Assembly (NCBI RefSeq): GCF_001665835.1
Contig: NZ_LZSX01000072.1
Coordinates: forward strand, 116,787-180,786
Origin: Mycobacterium colombiense
Lineage (GTDB): Bacteria > Actinomycetota > Actinomycetes > Mycobacteriales > Mycobacteriaceae
Length of the DNA stretch: 64,000 nucleotides
Direction: 5' to 3'
Part shown: one piece after another, positions 48,431-62,290 of the stretch
Layout: every line of letters starts with the position of its first letter
How positions within the stretch are numbered: the first letter of the stretch is position 1
Program-made: the position numbers and the translations under genes
The notes under the pieces: generated by a model
The model's input: only the letters and a program-made list of their open reading frames with translations
The model's database searches: none
Told to the model about the DNA's origin: nothing

Positions 48431-49732
48431 TCACTGCGGGCCGGCGATCTCCTCGAGCATCTCGGTGACCAGGGCGGCAATCGGGGACCGCTCGCTGCGC
48501 AACAGGGTGATGTGGGCGAACAGCGGATGGCCCTTGAGCTTCTCGATCACCGCCGCGACCCCGTCGTGGCGGCCCACTCGCAGGTTGTCGCGCTGCGCGA
48601 TGTCGTGCGTCAACACCACCCGCGATCCGGTGCCCAGCCTGGACAGCACCGTCAGCAGGACGTTGCGCTCCAGCGACTGCGCCTCGTCGACGATCACGAA
48701 CGAGTCGTGCAGCGACCGGCCCCGGATGTGGGTCAACGGCAGCACCTCGAGCATGCCGCGGGACAGCACTTCCTCGAGCACCGCCGGGCTGGCCAGACCC
48801 TCGAGGGTGTCGAAGACGGCCTGCGCCCATGGCCCCATCTTTTCGCTCTCGCTGCCGGGCAGGTATCCGAGCTCCTGACCGCCGACGGCGTAGAGCGGCC
48901 GGAAGACCACCACCTTGCGCTGGGTCCGCCGTTCCAGCACCGCCTCCAGGCCGGCGCACAGCGCGAGGGCCGACTTGCCGGTGCCCGCCTTGCCGCCCAG
49001 CGACACGATGCCCACCGACTCGTCTAGCAGCAGGTCGAGCGCCACCCGCTGCTCGGCCGAGCGGCCGCGTAGCCCGAACACCTCGCGGTCGCCGCGCACC
49101 AGCTGGACACGTTTGTCCGCGTTGACCCGGCCCAGCGCGTGAGAGCTCCCGCCGAGCAGCCGAACACCGGTGTGGCAGGGAAGGTCTCGCGCTTCCACCA
49201 GATCGATCTCGCCGTCGGTGAACAGCGCGTCGATGTCCTCGGTAGCGGTCTCGATCTCGCGCATTCCCGACCACCCGGAAGCCACCACATCCTGCGCGTG
49301 GTACTCGTCGGCGGCCAGACCCACCGCGGCTGCCTTGACGCGAAGCGGAATGTCCTTGCTGACCAAGGTGACTCGCTTGCCCTCGGCGGCGAGGTTGGCG
49401 GCACAGCTCAGGATCCGGGAGTCGTTGCTGTCGCTGCGGAAACCCGCAGGCAGCACCGACGGGTCCGTGTGGTTGAGCTCGACGTGCAGCGAACCACCTT
49501 GCGTCCCAACGGGAATGGGCTGATCCAGTCGTCCGTGCAACAGCCGGAGATCGTCGAACAGCCGCAAGGACTGGCGGGCGAACCATCCCAGCTCGTGGTG
49601 GTGGCGTTTGGCCTCCAGCTCGCTGATCACCACCAACGGAACAACCACCTCGTGTTCGGCGAACCGGCTGCACGCCCAGGGGTCGGACAGCAGCACGGAA
49701 GTGTCGATCACGTAGGTCCGGATTTCGGTCAC
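48431..49732 (-). CDS. phoH2: PhoH2: PIN-domain RNase fused to PhoH ATPase/helicase
   Basis: A 433-residue two-domain protein. The PIN domain (residues 1-140) has YVIDTSVLL with Asp10, [10 protein letters not shown], and [14 protein letters not shown]. The PhoH domain has Walker [25 protein letters not shown] and Walker [12 protein letters not shown]. In M. tuberculosis Rv1095 is a sequence-specific RNA helicase-nuclease encoded after a small partner, PhoAT. The start GTG overlaps the end of a 47-codon ORF here. Confidence 0.95.
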   Translation of the reverse strand: MTEIRTYVIDTSVLLSDPWACSRFAEHEVVVPLVVISELEAKRHHHELGWFARQSLRLFDDLRLLHGRLDQPIPVGTQGGSLHVELNHTDPSVLPAGFRSDSNDSRILSCAANLAAEGKRVTLVSKDIPLRVKAAAVGLAADEYHAQDVVASGWSGMREIETATEDIDALFTDGEIDLVEARDLPCHTGVRLLGGSSHALGRVNADKRVQLVRGDREVFGLRGRSAEQRVALDLLLDESVGIVSLGGKAGTGKSALALCAGLEAVLERRTQRKVVVFRPLYAVGGQELGYLPGSESEKMGPWAQAVFDTLEGLASPAVLEEVLSRGMLEVLPLTHIRGRSLHDSFVIVDEAQSLERNVLLTVLSRLGTGSRVVLTHDIAQRDNLRVGRHDGVAAVIEKLKGHPLFAHITLLRSERSPIAALVTEMLEEIAGPQ

Positions 49733-49872
49733 GTAGCGCTCCTCGAGCGGGATGAGCCCGCGCGGACCCGCACAGGCATGTCGACGGGAACCGCAGCACC
49801 AGGACCGGGGCCGGTCCTTCCGTTGTGGTGACGGGAGGTGCCGCCCTGGCAGCAGAGCATGACGCTGACCAT
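49729..49872 (-). CDS. Small ORF overlapping the phoH2 start (candidate phoAT)
   Basis: Reading ATG 49872 to TGA 49729-49731 gives 47 codons: a short start [18 protein letters not shown], a Gly/Pro middle and an Arg/Ser-rich end. The last four bases overlap the phoH2 start (GTGA), the coupling reported for the small gene phoAT upstream of phoH2. A second ATG at 49860 would give 43 codons. No ribosome binding site is clear. Real translation is uncertain. Confidence 0.45.
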   Translation of the reverse strand: MVSVMLCCQGGTSRHHNGRTGPGPGAAVPVDMPVRVRAGSSRSRSAT

Positions 49873-49984
49873 CGGGATCGACGCTACTCCCGTGGCCGCA
49901 TGCGCGCTGTGCAGGCGCGCCGACGTGGCGACCCGCGACCCCCTTCGGTGGGAGGCCGATGTTGAGGGGCGCGTGCAGGCCGGC

Positions 49985-50812
49985 TTAGCCGACGATCAAT
50001 TGCCGCAGTTCAGGCTCGTCCGCGAGCCCCCATGCGGCGATGCGGTCGGAGATCGCCTGACGCAGCTGCTCCGGACCAAAAATGCCTGCCTTTTCGACGT
50101 TCTGCACCTTGTCCGCATACGCGTCGATGTCGGCGCCGGGCACCTTCAGGTCGGCAGCGCGGGCGGCGATGGCCGCGATGGTCTCGTCGTGGGTGTACTC
50201 GAGGCAGTGCGCGACGAGGTTGGAGAAGAAGACCTCGTGGCGCCGCTCGTCGCGGGCGATCCGGTCGATGAGGCCGGCGAGGATGGGCTCCTCGAGCTTC
50301 GCGGCCAGGTTTTCACAGAACACGGCGTGGGTGCGTTCGACGAACGCCAGGTGCACCAGCGTTTCCACCTGCGAGTAGGTGTCGGCGCGGTAGCCCTTCA
50401 TGACGTACTGGACGCGGGCCTCTTCGTTGGCGGTCGGGTCGACCTCGCGGGTCACCACCAGGTACTCGCGCAGCGCGATGGCGTGCAGGTGCTCCTCGGC
50501 GGTCCACCGGCCCAGCCAGCGGCCCCAGTAGTCCTCCAGGATGAAGTGCTCGACCAACTCGCGATGGTGCGCGGCCAGGTTGTCCTTGAGCAGCAGCATG
50601 ATCTCGCATGCGTCCGTCAACGGCCTCGGCAGCGTCATGGACGACGGGTCCCAGTCGCGCCCACCGAGGAAGGCGAAGTTCTCGCCCCGTTCGAACGGCA
50701 CGTAGTCGTGTGCGAACCAGGTTTCTTCGGTGGACAAGTGGCGGTCGATGTTTGCTTCGACGACCGGCTCGAGTTCCAGGGTCAGCGCGTTAGCGACAGG
50801 TCTCTGTGCCAT
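49985..50812 (-). CDS. desA2: Acyl-ACP desaturase DesA2
   Basis: A 275-residue ferritin-like protein of the acyl-ACP desaturase family. The iron-binding helices show TAEEHLHAIALREYL and ARDERRHEVFF. ATG 50812 matches the start of Rv1094 (MAQRPVANALTLELEP). DesA1 and DesA2 of M. tuberculosis act in mycolic-acid or fatty-acid modification; DesA2 activity is debated. It lies upstream of phoH2 on the same strand. Confidence 0.92.
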   Translation of the reverse strand: MAQRPVANALTLELEPVVEANIDRHLSTEETWFAHDYVPFERGENFAFLGGRDWDPSSMTLPRPLTDACEIMLLLKDNLAAHHRELVEHFILEDYWGRWLGRWTAEEHLHAIALREYLVVTREVDPTANEEARVQYVMKGYRADTYSQVETLVHLAFVERTHAVFCENLAAKLEEPILAGLIDRIARDERRHEVFFSNLVAHCLEYTHDETIAAIAARAADLKVPGADIDAYADKVQNVEKAGIFGPEQLRQAISDRIAAWGLADEPELRQLIVG

Positions 50813-50968
50813 GAGATAACTGTAACCCGCATACACAGGTTCATGAAATCGCCCGGGTCGTGTCGCGGCAAGTCGCGGCGACTGGTGACTTTGGTCCTCA
50901 GAGCCGCTGCGCCCCCTGGTCAGCGGCCGACCTGGCTCCACTCCTGGAGCCCTTGGTACAGCGGGAGC

Positions 50969-53492
<2,524 letters not shown>

Positions 53493-53495
53493 CGC

Positions 53496-53948
53496 TTAAC
53501 GCAGCCCACACCGGCCCGGCGGCAGATCACGCCTCGAGGCGACGCACCCCAGGTATTGCAGCCCCGCGAACGCCGCCGTGTACGCGCCGCCGGCCAACGT
53601 CAACGCGATGCCCGTGGCGGTCAGCGGCAGCGCTTCGGCGGCCACGATCGCGGCCAGCGTGAACGCGAGGTTGACCACCACGACGCTGATACCGAGACGT
53701 CGCAGTTCCGGCAGCGCCCCGAGGCTGAACACCAGCAGGCCGGCGATCACGAACACCATGCCCACGGTGTATTCCTGGAAGGACGTCAGGCCGGTCAGCG
53801 ACGAAATCGGGTCGGCGAAGAAGGCGATGGCCAACCCACACAACCCCGTCAGGGTCGCGTCGGCACGGACGGCAAAACGCAACAGCGAGTCCCTCGAGTC
53901 GTAGAGGGGCCGGGTCTGGATGCTTGATACACCGGTGATCGAGCTCAT
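53496..53948 (-). CDS. Four-helix integral membrane protein
   Basis: A 150-residue protein with four membrane segments (LTGLCGLAIAFFADPI; YTVGMVFVIAGLLVFSLGAL; LGISVVVVNLAFTLAAIVAA; LPLTATGIALTLAGGAYTAAFAGL). A good ribosome binding site (GGAGGAG) precedes ATG 53948. It lies tail to tail with coaA, where M. tuberculosis has PE/PGRS genes. No family function known. Confidence 0.75.
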   Translation of the reverse strand: MSSITGVSSIQTRPLYDSRDSLLRFAVRADATLTGLCGLAIAFFADPISSLTGLTSFQEYTVGMVFVIAGLLVFSLGALPELRRLGISVVVVNLAFTLAAIVAAEALPLTATGIALTLAGGAYTAAFAGLQYLGCVASRRDLPPGRCGLR

Positions 53949-54196
53949 GTGCTTACTCCTCCGATGGCGGGTTGGGTCGAACAGCTTCGAGGGTGCCGCC
54001 AGTGCACTGCCATATCGACTCGTGGCGCTGCCAACTACTGCCACGGAATCAAAGACGAGGTGGTTCACCCGACTATTCCCGTCAGCGGGTAAATATTTGA
54101 CACGCGCCAGTCGCGGGGCTCAGCGGCCCCACGGGTCACAGGTACACGGGGCACAGCACTGTGCCGTCGGCGACCGCGGTGACTCCTGTACCCGTT

Positions 54197-55567
54197 CTAG
54201 TCGCTGGGAACCGGGACCCGGCCGCGAAGATCGGCGGCGATCAGCCGGGCGGCCGCATTCTGCCAGTTGTGCAGCGAGCGCTGGGGAACCTCGGTGACGA
54301 ACCACTGCCAGGCCTGCCGCGCGGTCGGATCCAGACCCGCGGCGGTGGCGTTCTGCGCGTACGCGCGCACGCCGACGACGTACGGGAAGTACAGCGAGTT
54401 GTAGTACCGCCACTCTTCGGTGGTTCCGAAGTCGCCGCCGTCGCGCGGCTTGAGCCGCGCTATGCCGTCGGCCAGCACGGCCTTGAGTTCGTTGGCCCGC
54501 TCGATCGGTTGGTCGGGGGCTCCTCGGGCGGCCAGCCGCTCGTCGATCACCGGCAACGCGGTCAGCGGGCTGGCGACCAGCTTGGTCAGGTCGCCGTAAT
54601 GGCCCAGCGCGCGACGGGTGAGCCTGGCGAAGGTGACGTCGTCGACGCCGGCCAGCGGGTGCTCCTGGCGCAGCGGCAGCGCCGCCCCGGTATGGCGCAG
54701 CGCGGCCCGATCCGCCCGCAGCGCAGGCGATTTCGAGAACGCTAGGCGGTCGAGCACCCCGGCCAGCGGATCGGCGAGCACCTGCACGGTGATCGCGATC
54801 GCGAGGCTGGTGAACAGCAGCACGGTCAGCGCGGTCCGCGCGCCGGGCTCGTCGCGGGTCACCGCCAACCCGATCAGCGCCTGGCCGCCGAACGGCACCG
54901 CCACCGCGACCGAACCGGCGAACGAGCGCAGCATGTCGGCGCGCAGCGCGTGGCCCTCGTCGAACGCGTCCCACAGCGCGACGGCGACCCCGAGCCCGAG
55001 GACGTCGCAACTCGTGGACGCCAGCGCAACCCAGCTGGGCACCAGGCCCAGCGGAATGACCAGGATCGCGTTGCTCAGCGCGAAGAACAGGGTGGCGGTG
55101 ACGGCGAGTCCCACCGCGGGCTTCGGTCGCCGCGGGCGGCGTAGCGCGACGGCCATCGCGCCGAGCGTCGACACCGAGATCACCGCGAACATCAGCCAGT
55201 GGCCCGGCCGCAGCGGCCCGTCGACGCTGCCGGCCAGCGCCGCCCCGAACAGGGTCAGCGCGGCGACCCCGGCCACGAGTAGCACCTCGCGGGTGCGTGA
55301 GCGCCAGCCGTCACTGGGCCGGGACAGCTCGACGAGCACCGCGAACCACGCCACGCCGGGGACGGCCGCCAGGTAGATCTCGACTCGGCCCAGCAGCTGG
55401 GCATGACCGGGGCCGGCGGTCCGAACCGCATCCAGGCCCACCACGAGCGCGAACCCGCACAACCCGATCGCCGCCAGCGCAAGGACGGGTTTACGCGGAT
55501 CGCGGGCGGCCAGATACAGGCCCAGCCAGGCGCTCAGCGTGAATACCACCGCCGACAGCGCAGCCAT
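54197..55567 (-). CDS. Polytopic membrane protein of unknown function
   Basis: A 456-residue protein. The N-terminal about 300 residues contain 9-10 hydrophobic helices (VVFTLSAWLGLYLAA to LLFTSLAIAITVQVL), then a cytoplasmic helical region (residues about 300-456) with RALGHYGDLTKLV and EEWRYYNSLYFPYVVG. The N-terminus resembles the 7-helix sensory modules of some histidine kinases, but no kinase domain follows. The 248 bases between it and the previous gene hold no clear feature. Confidence 0.75.
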   Translation of the reverse strand: MAALSAVVFTLSAWLGLYLAARDPRKPVLALAAIGLCGFALVVGLDAVRTAGPGHAQLLGRVEIYLAAVPGVAWFAVLVELSRPSDGWRSRTREVLLVAGVAALTLFGAALAGSVDGPLRPGHWLMFAVISVSTLGAMAVALRRPRRPKPAVGLAVTATLFFALSNAILVIPLGLVPSWVALASTSCDVLGLGVAVALWDAFDEGHALRADMLRSFAGSVAVAVPFGGQALIGLAVTRDEPGARTALTVLLFTSLAIAITVQVLADPLAGVLDRLAFSKSPALRADRAALRHTGAALPLRQEHPLAGVDDVTFARLTRRALGHYGDLTKLVASPLTALPVIDERLAARGAPDQPIERANELKAVLADGIARLKPRDGGDFGTTEEWRYYNSLYFPYVVGVRAYAQNATAAGLDPTARQAWQWFVTEVPQRSLHNWQNAAARLIAADLRGRVPVPSD

Positions 55568-55615
55568 GTCCTCAGTGTGGCACGCGCGCGGGCGGGCGCT
55601 GAAGGCCTTTGGGGA

Positions 55616-56404
55616 CTACTTGCCGTGCCGGCGATCCCGCCGGCTGTAGTCACGCAGCGCACGCAAGAAGTCGACGCGGCGGAACGCCGGCCAATGCGTT
55701 TCGCAGAACCACATCTCCGAATACGCGCTCTGCCACAGCAGGAATCCGGACAGCCGTTGCTCGCCCGAGGTGCGGATCACCAGGTCGGGGTCGGGTTGCC
55801 CGGACGTGTAGAGATTCTCGGAGATGGCGTCGACGGTCACCGCGTCGACGAGCTCCTCGGCGGTGGCGCCGTTGGCGAGTTCTTTGTTCAACAACGCACG
55901 CACCGCGCCGACGATCTCCTGCCGGCCGCCGTAGCCGACCGCCACGTTGACGTGAAACGGCGCGACGCTCGGGGTGGACTCGACCGCACCGCGCAACCGG
56001 CGGGCGGGCTCGTCGCCGAGCAGTTCCAAGTCCCCCACCGTGCGCACGCTCCAGCGGTTGGCCGGTGCGCAGATCTCCTCCACGACGTCGGTGATGATTT
56101 CGATCAGCCCGGCCAGCTCGTCGGGATCGCGTTGCAGGTTTTCGGTGGACAGCAGGTACACCGTGGTCATTTCGACCCCGGCTTCCTGACACCAGCGCAG
56201 CATCTCCGCGATCTTGGACGCGCCCATCCGGTAGCCGTAGCTGACGTCCTCGTATCCCGCGTCGCGGGCCCACCGCCGGTTCCCGTCGCACAGCACGGCG
56301 ATGTGCCGCGGCAGCTGGGACTTCGAGGCGGCCAGGCCCTGCCTCAGCCGCAGCTCGTAGACGCGATACAGCGGCTCTTTGAGGCGCGGTGGGATAATTT
56401 CCAC
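55616..56404 (-). CDS. Z-isoprenyl diphosphate synthase ((2Z,6E)-farnesyl-PP synthase, Rv1086)
   Basis: A 262-residue cis-prenyltransferase. Family motifs are all present: [52 protein letters not shown], and [27 protein letters not shown]. In M. tuberculosis it makes Z,E-farnesyl diphosphate for decaprenyl phosphate synthesis. GTG 56404 gives the same length as Rv1086 and follows AGGGTGAG; GTG 56410 is an alternative. Confidence 0.95.
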   Translation of the reverse strand: MEIIPPRLKEPLYRVYELRLRQGLAASKSQLPRHIAVLCDGNRRWARDAGYEDVSYGYRMGASKIAEMLRWCQEAGVEMTTVYLLSTENLQRDPDELAGLIEIITDVVEEICAPANRWSVRTVGDLELLGDEPARRLRGAVESTPSVAPFHVNVAVGYGGRQEIVGAVRALLNKELANGATAEELVDAVTVDAISENLYTSGQPDPDLVIRTSGEQRLSGFLLWQSAYSEMWFCETHWPAFRRVDFLRALRDYSRRDRRHGK

Positions 56405-56574
56405 GAACACTCACCCTACTGCCAGCGGTGATTTATTCACCGCCTCTCATTTCGGCCCGGTCATCTGAGAAGTCGAGACGGCGCCGTAACCATCCCTGGC
56501 TACTGTGGATCCTGGGCAGCCCCCGGCGACCTTCCCACCGGTATTCCAAGTTGCGAGAACAAGACACTGGAGAC

Positions 56575-57348
56575 ATGAGCAGCCAGACCAGCACCGTCCC
56601 CAACCCGGAGCCCGAACGCGAGTCGATCGTTCCGGGCAACACCGTCGAACAACTCGTCGAGGGTGCCGCGCAGTTCCTGGGCAAGCCCCGGATGCGCGGC
56701 TGGATCCACTTCGTCTCGGCCTGGCTTGCCATCATCACCGGCGCCACGCTGGTGTCGGTGTCGTGGGCGGTCGCCTCGCCCCGCGCCGGCCACTCGACGC
56801 TGGTCTACGCCGCGGCGACGGTGGCGATGTTCGCGGTCAGCGCCACCTATCACCGGGTGCACTGGAAGTCAGTCGTCGCGCGCAACCTGATGAAGCGGCT
56901 CGACCACTCGATGATCTTCGTCTTCATCGCCGGCAGCTACACCCCGTTCGCGCGGCTGGTCATGCCGCAGAACACCGGCGTGCTGGTGCAGTGCATCGTG
57001 TGGGGCGGCGCGGCGGCCGGCATCGCGTTGAAGATGTGCTGGCCGACGGCGCCGCGGTGGGTCGGCGTGCCGCTCTATCTGCTGCTGGGCTGGGTGGCCG
57101 TCTGGTTCGCCCCGACGATCCTGCACCAGGCCGGCGTGGCCGCGATGGTGCTGCTGGCGGTGGGCGGCGTCTTCTACAGCGTGGGCGGTATCTTCTACGG
57201 GCTGCGCTGGCCCGACCCGTGGCCGACGACGTTCGGCTACCACGAGTTCTTCCACGCCTTCACCGCGATCGCGGCGATCCTGCACTACATCGCCATGTGG
57301 TTCGCCGTCTTCTACACCGGCGACCACGCCTGGCTGGCGGGCGGCTAG
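56575..57348 (+). CDS. Hemolysin III/TrhA family membrane protein
   Basis: A 257-residue protein with seven membrane helices. Motifs of the hemolysin III family (PAQR superfamily) are seen: ATYHRVHW with a metal-type His, [20 protein letters not shown] and the C-terminal [21 protein letters not shown] 56575 follows GGAGA. Corresponds to Rv1085c. Its stop overlaps the convergent isomerase stop at CTAG. Biochemical activity is not established. Confidence 0.92.
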   Translation: MSSQTSTVPNPEPERESIVPGNTVEQLVEGAAQFLGKPRMRGWIHFVSAWLAIITGATLVSVSWAVASPRAGHSTLVYAAATVAMFAVSATYHRVHWKSVVARNLMKRLDHSMIFVFIAGSYTPFARLVMPQNTGVLVQCIVWGGAAAGIALKMCWPTAPRWVGVPLYLLLGWVAVWFAPTILHQAGVAAMVLLAVGGVFYSVGGIFYGLRWPDPWPTTFGYHEFFHAFTAIAAILHYIAMWFAVFYTGDHAWLAGG

Positions 57349-57728
57349 GCGGGGACGACCTCGTCCTCCGGCGACCAGTAGGCCTTCATAGAGGCGATCT
57401 TGCCTTGGCCGTCGAAGACCATGACGTCGATCGGCTCGATCACCATCCGGTGTTCGCCCGCGGTCACGGTCAGCCGGAATTGGAAGGCCGCCTCGTTGCC
57501 GGCGACGCGCAGCGTCTTCAGTTCGCATTCGCGCTGCAGTTCGTTGATCGCGGAGTAGAAGCCGTGGATGGCCTGCCGGCCGATGTGCACCTCGCCGCCG
57601 ACCGGATCCTCGACGGTGGCGTCGTCGGCGTACAACTCGACCAAGTCGTCGGCGCTGCCCTTGGCGACCAACTCGATGTAGCGGTTGACCGTGTTTCTGA
57701 TCGCTTCGGTCTTGGCGGCATTCGGCAT
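57345..57728 (-). CDS. Delta5-3-ketosteroid isomerase-like protein (NTF2 fold)
   Basis: A 127-residue protein closely resembling Comamonas/Pseudomonas ketosteroid isomerase. The stretch [11 protein letters not shown] is shared, and all three catalytic residues are kept: Tyr17 (NRYIELV, equals Tyr14), Asp41 (EDPVG, equals Asp38) and Asp101 (EPIDVMVF, equals Asp99). The reaction shifts the double bond of 5-en-3-ketosteroids to the conjugated 4-en-3-one. This would complement the 3-beta-HSD encoded at 38.0 kb. Assignment from recalled sequences; activity inferred. Confidence 0.8.
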   Translation of the reverse strand: MPNAAKTEAIRNTVNRYIELVAKGSADDLVELYADDATVEDPVGGEVHIGRQAIHGFYSAINELQRECELKTLRVAGNEAAFQFRLTVTAGEHRMVIEPIDVMVFDGQGKIASMKAYWSPEDEVVPA

Positions 57729-57752
57729 GGGAGGCAGGGTAACCCCAGGCTA

Positions 57753-57804
57753 GTGGTGATCGCCAGCGCGGCGCAGCCGGGCGCGGCGGGTCGCCGCCAT
57801 CGGC
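57753..57804. repeat. Dispersed intergenic repeat, copy 3
   Basis: Upstream of the isomerase gene and just before the end of the thioredoxin-domain gene. It shares GATCGCCAGCGCGGCGCAGC, GCGGCGGGTCGCCGCC and ATCGGC with copies 1 and 2. Its ends can pair (GGTGATCG with CGCCGCC only in part). Confidence 0.55.
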
Positions 57805-57805
57805 T

Positions 57806-59807
<2,002 letters not shown>

Positions 59808-59821
<14 letters not shown>

Positions 59822-60119
59822 CGCCGGGCCCCGGGGCTCGCGGCGAGCCGTCCGTCTGGTCGGGCTCGCTGTCCCGGTCGACCGCGTCGGTGCCCTCGTC
59901 GGCGGCCTGGTCCGGTTCGGGGTGCTTGGGATCAAACGATTCCGGCACCTTCTTCAGCTGCCGGTTCATCGACCGCAGCAGAAACAGCGTGCTGATCAAC
60001 AGCAACACGACGATCAGCAGCCCGACCGGGCTGGCCTTGCCGAAATCGGGGCCGGTGTGGTGCGGCGGGCCGTCGGCCTGCCAGCCGGCGGCGGTCATGA
60101 CCAGATAGAGGTGATTCAC
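59808..60119 (-). CDS. Small membrane protein between mca and the thioredoxin-domain gene (Rv1083-like)
   Basis: A 103-residue protein with one membrane helix ([18 protein letters not shown], about residues 30-47), a basic stop (RSMNRQLKK) and an acidic Pro-rich tail. GTG 60119 overlaps the mca stop (GTGA); ATG 60098 is the alternative. Its 3' end overlaps the next gene, so three genes are coupled in one operon. Function unknown. Confidence 0.8.
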
Positions 60120-60988
60120 TCGTCGCTCTCGATTCCGGCGAACAGGTCGTCCTCGGGCAGCCGGGCCGGGACTCGCGAGCGCGCCAACTCGAATTCCTCT
60201 GTGGGCCAAAGCCGTTGCTGCCACGCGATGGGAGCGGCGAAGAAGTCGTGCTCGGGGTCGATCTGGGTGGTGTGTGCGCGCAGCGCGTCGTCGCGCTGGC
60301 TGAAGTATGCCGAGCACTCGACCCGCGTGGTGACCCGCGACTCGAACGGGTCGTGCTTGGCGTCCCAGTGTTCGAGCCACTTCTTGAACGGGGGTTCTTG
60401 ACCGTGCTTGATGGCTTCGTCGTGCAGCAACTGCATCCGGGCGCGCAGGAATCCGTGGTTGTAGTAGAGCTTGGACACCGTCCACGGCTCACCGGCGTCC
60501 GGGAAGAGCCGGTAATCGCCGGCCGCCTCGAACGCGCCGACCGAAACCTGGTGGCAGCGAATGTGATCGGGGTGGGGATAGCCGCCGTTCTCGTCGTATG
60601 TGGTCATCACGTGCGGACGGAACTCACGGACCACGCGGACCAGCGCCTCGACCGACTCCTCCAGCGGCACCAGCGCGAAACAGCCCTCGGGCAATGGTGG
60701 CGGCGGATCACCCTGGGGCAGCCCGGAGTCGACGAAACCCAGCCAGGTGTGCTCCACGCCGAGTATCTCGACGGCCTTGGCCATCTCGTCACGGCGGATT
60801 TCGGCGATGTGCCCATGCACCTCGGGCAGGTCCATCGCCGGGTTGAGAATGTCGCCGCGCTCGCCGCCGGTCAACGTCACCACCAGCACCCGGTGGCCCT
60901 CGTCGGCGTAGCGGGCCAGCGTGGCCGCGCCCTTGCTGGACTCGTCATCGGGGTGGGCGTGCACCGCCATCAACCGCAATTCGCTCAC
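60116..60988 (-). CDS. mca: Mycothiol S-conjugate amidase Mca
   Basis: A 290-residue zinc amidase of the LmbE-like family. [12 protein letters not shown] holds the metal His-Asp-Asp set, and [12 protein letters not shown] the third His. It cleaves mycothiol-toxin conjugates in detoxification. The start is GTG 60988 ([13 protein letters not shown]), matching Rv1082; ATG 61003 is an alternative. First gene of the operon with the Rv1083- and Rv1084-like genes. Confidence 0.95.
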   Translation of the reverse strand: MSELRLMAVHAHPDDESSKGAATLARYADEGHRVLVVTLTGGERGDILNPAMDLPEVHGHIAEIRRDEMAKAVEILGVEHTWLGFVDSGLPQGDPPPPLPEGCFALVPLEESVEALVRVVREFRPHVMTTYDENGGYPHPDHIRCHQVSVGAFEAAGDYRLFPDAGEPWTVSKLYYNHGFLRARMQLLHDEAIKHGQEPPFKKWLEHWDAKHDPFESRVTTRVECSAYFSQRDDALRAHTTQIDPEHDFFAAPIAWQQRLWPTEEFELARSRVPARLPEDDLFAGIESDE

Positions 60989-61110
60989 GTGCTCCCTTGT
61001 CATCTCTGGTGGTCGCCCGGTCTGACCCTATAATTCCAGTTCCGACTTCATTGCGTGCCGTCGGCTTGTGCCCGGCGGCCGACAACCAGGCAAAACAGGC
61101 GTAACCAGGT

Positions 61111-61545
61111 ATGACCGAAACCCCGATTTCTCGGCCGGAGGCCCGCTACGGACGCTCCCGGCTGTCGCGTATCCCCCGGCGGTGGGTGATCGCCGCGCTG
61201 GGCACGCTGGTGATCGCGGCCGGGCTCGTCATCGCCGTCATCGGTTATCACCGGTTCGGCACCAGCGACGTCAAGGGGACGATGGCCGGCTATCGGGTGA
61301 TCGATGACCAGACGGCGTCGATAACGATCAGTGTGACGAGATCAGATCCGTCACGGCCGGTGGACTGCATCGTGCGGGTCCGCGCGCAGGACGGCAGCGA
61401 GACGGGCCGGCGCGAGCTGCTGGTCCCGCCGTCGGAAGCGGCCACCGTGCAGGTGACCACGACGGTGAAATCTTTCGAACCGCCGGTGGTGGCCGACATC
61501 TATGGTTGCGGCACCGATGTGCCCGCCTACCTGCGCCCGGCGTGA
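61111..61545 (+). CDS. DUF4307 membrane protein (Rv1081c-like)
   Basis: A 144-residue protein. A basic N-terminus, one membrane helix (WVIAALGTLVIAAGLVIAVIG, about residues 25-45) and an exported beta-rich domain with two Cys (VDCIVRV, YGCGTD) make up the protein. It is divergent from mca, and greA lies 220 bases downstream. Function unknown; conserved in mycobacteria. Confidence 0.88.
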   Translation: MTETPISRPEARYGRSRLSRIPRRWVIAALGTLVIAAGLVIAVIGYHRFGTSDVKGTMAGYRVIDDQTASITISVTRSDPSRPVDCIVRVRAQDGSETGRRELLVPPSEAATVQVTTTVKSFEPPVVADIYGCGTDVPAYLRPA

Positions 61546-61764
61546 CCTCCCGATCCACGGCGAACTGCGAATACGGGGTCATCAACTGTTTGCGCGGTGG
61601 TAACATGGATGAATGCACGGTTCCGGTTGGGGCCGTGTTGCTGCATTAGCGACCGTGAGCAAAACGGAGCGGCAGCACACGGGGACGACCCGCAAACTCC
61701 GGGGCGGCGGAGCTAACAGGACTTAACGCGGACTCGCGAAACAACATACGAGGAGCACGACGAG

Positions 61765-62259
61765 ATGACGGACACTTCCGTGACCTGGCTGACCCAGGAG
61801 TCACACGATCGACTCAAGGCGGAGCTCGATCACTTGATCGCGAATCGTCCGGTCATCGCCGCGGAGATCAACGACCGCCGCGAAGAGGGCGACCTGCGCG
61901 AGAACGGCGGCTACCACGCCGCCCGCGAAGAGCAGGGTCAGCAGGAGGCCCGCATCCGTCAGCTGCAGGACCTGCTCAACAACGCCAAGGTCGGCGAGGC
62001 GCCCAAGCAGTCCGGCGTCGCGCTGCCCGGTTCGGTGGTGAAGGTCTACTACAACGGCGACAAGTCCGACACGGAGACCTTTCTGATCGCCACCCGCCAG
62101 GAGGGCGTCAACGACGGCAAGCTCGAGGTGTACTCGCCCAACTCACCGCTGGGCGGCGCCCTGATCGACGCCAAGGAAGGCGAGACCCGCCGCTACGTGG
62201 TGCCCAACGGCAACACCGTCGAAGTCACGCTGGTCAGCGCGGAGCCCTACCACTCCTGA
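61765..62259 (+). CDS. greA: Transcription elongation factor GreA
   Basis: A 164-residue factor that enables RNA polymerase to cleave back-tracked RNA. An N-terminal coiled coil ([20 protein letters not shown], then [20 protein letters not shown] with the acidic tip) precedes a C-terminal FKBP-like domain ([23 protein letters not shown]). GAGGAG 9 bases before ATG 61765 is its ribosome binding site. Corresponds to Rv1080c. Confidence 0.96.
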   Translation: MTDTSVTWLTQESHDRLKAELDHLIANRPVIAAEINDRREEGDLRENGGYHAAREEQGQQEARIRQLQDLLNNAKVGEAPKQSGVALPGSVVKVYYNGDKSDTETFLIATRQEGVNDGKLEVYSPNSPLGGALIDAKEGETRRYVVPNGNTVEVTLVSAEPYHS

Positions 62260-62290
62260 TCGCGGGCTATCTCAAGCCCGATCGGGGCTT

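Noticed and set aside
47463..49799. A 778-codon open frame through phoH2 and the deacetylase on the same strand
   Set aside because: It is an out-of-frame reading of phoH2 with Arg/Gly/Ala-rich low-complexity sequence; the true genes have full motifs in the other frames.
61605..61649. A 14-codon ORF in the greA leader (starting MDECTV)
   Set aside because: No ribosome binding site and too short to judge; a TAACAT -10-like hexamer overlaps its start, so it is more likely promoter DNA.
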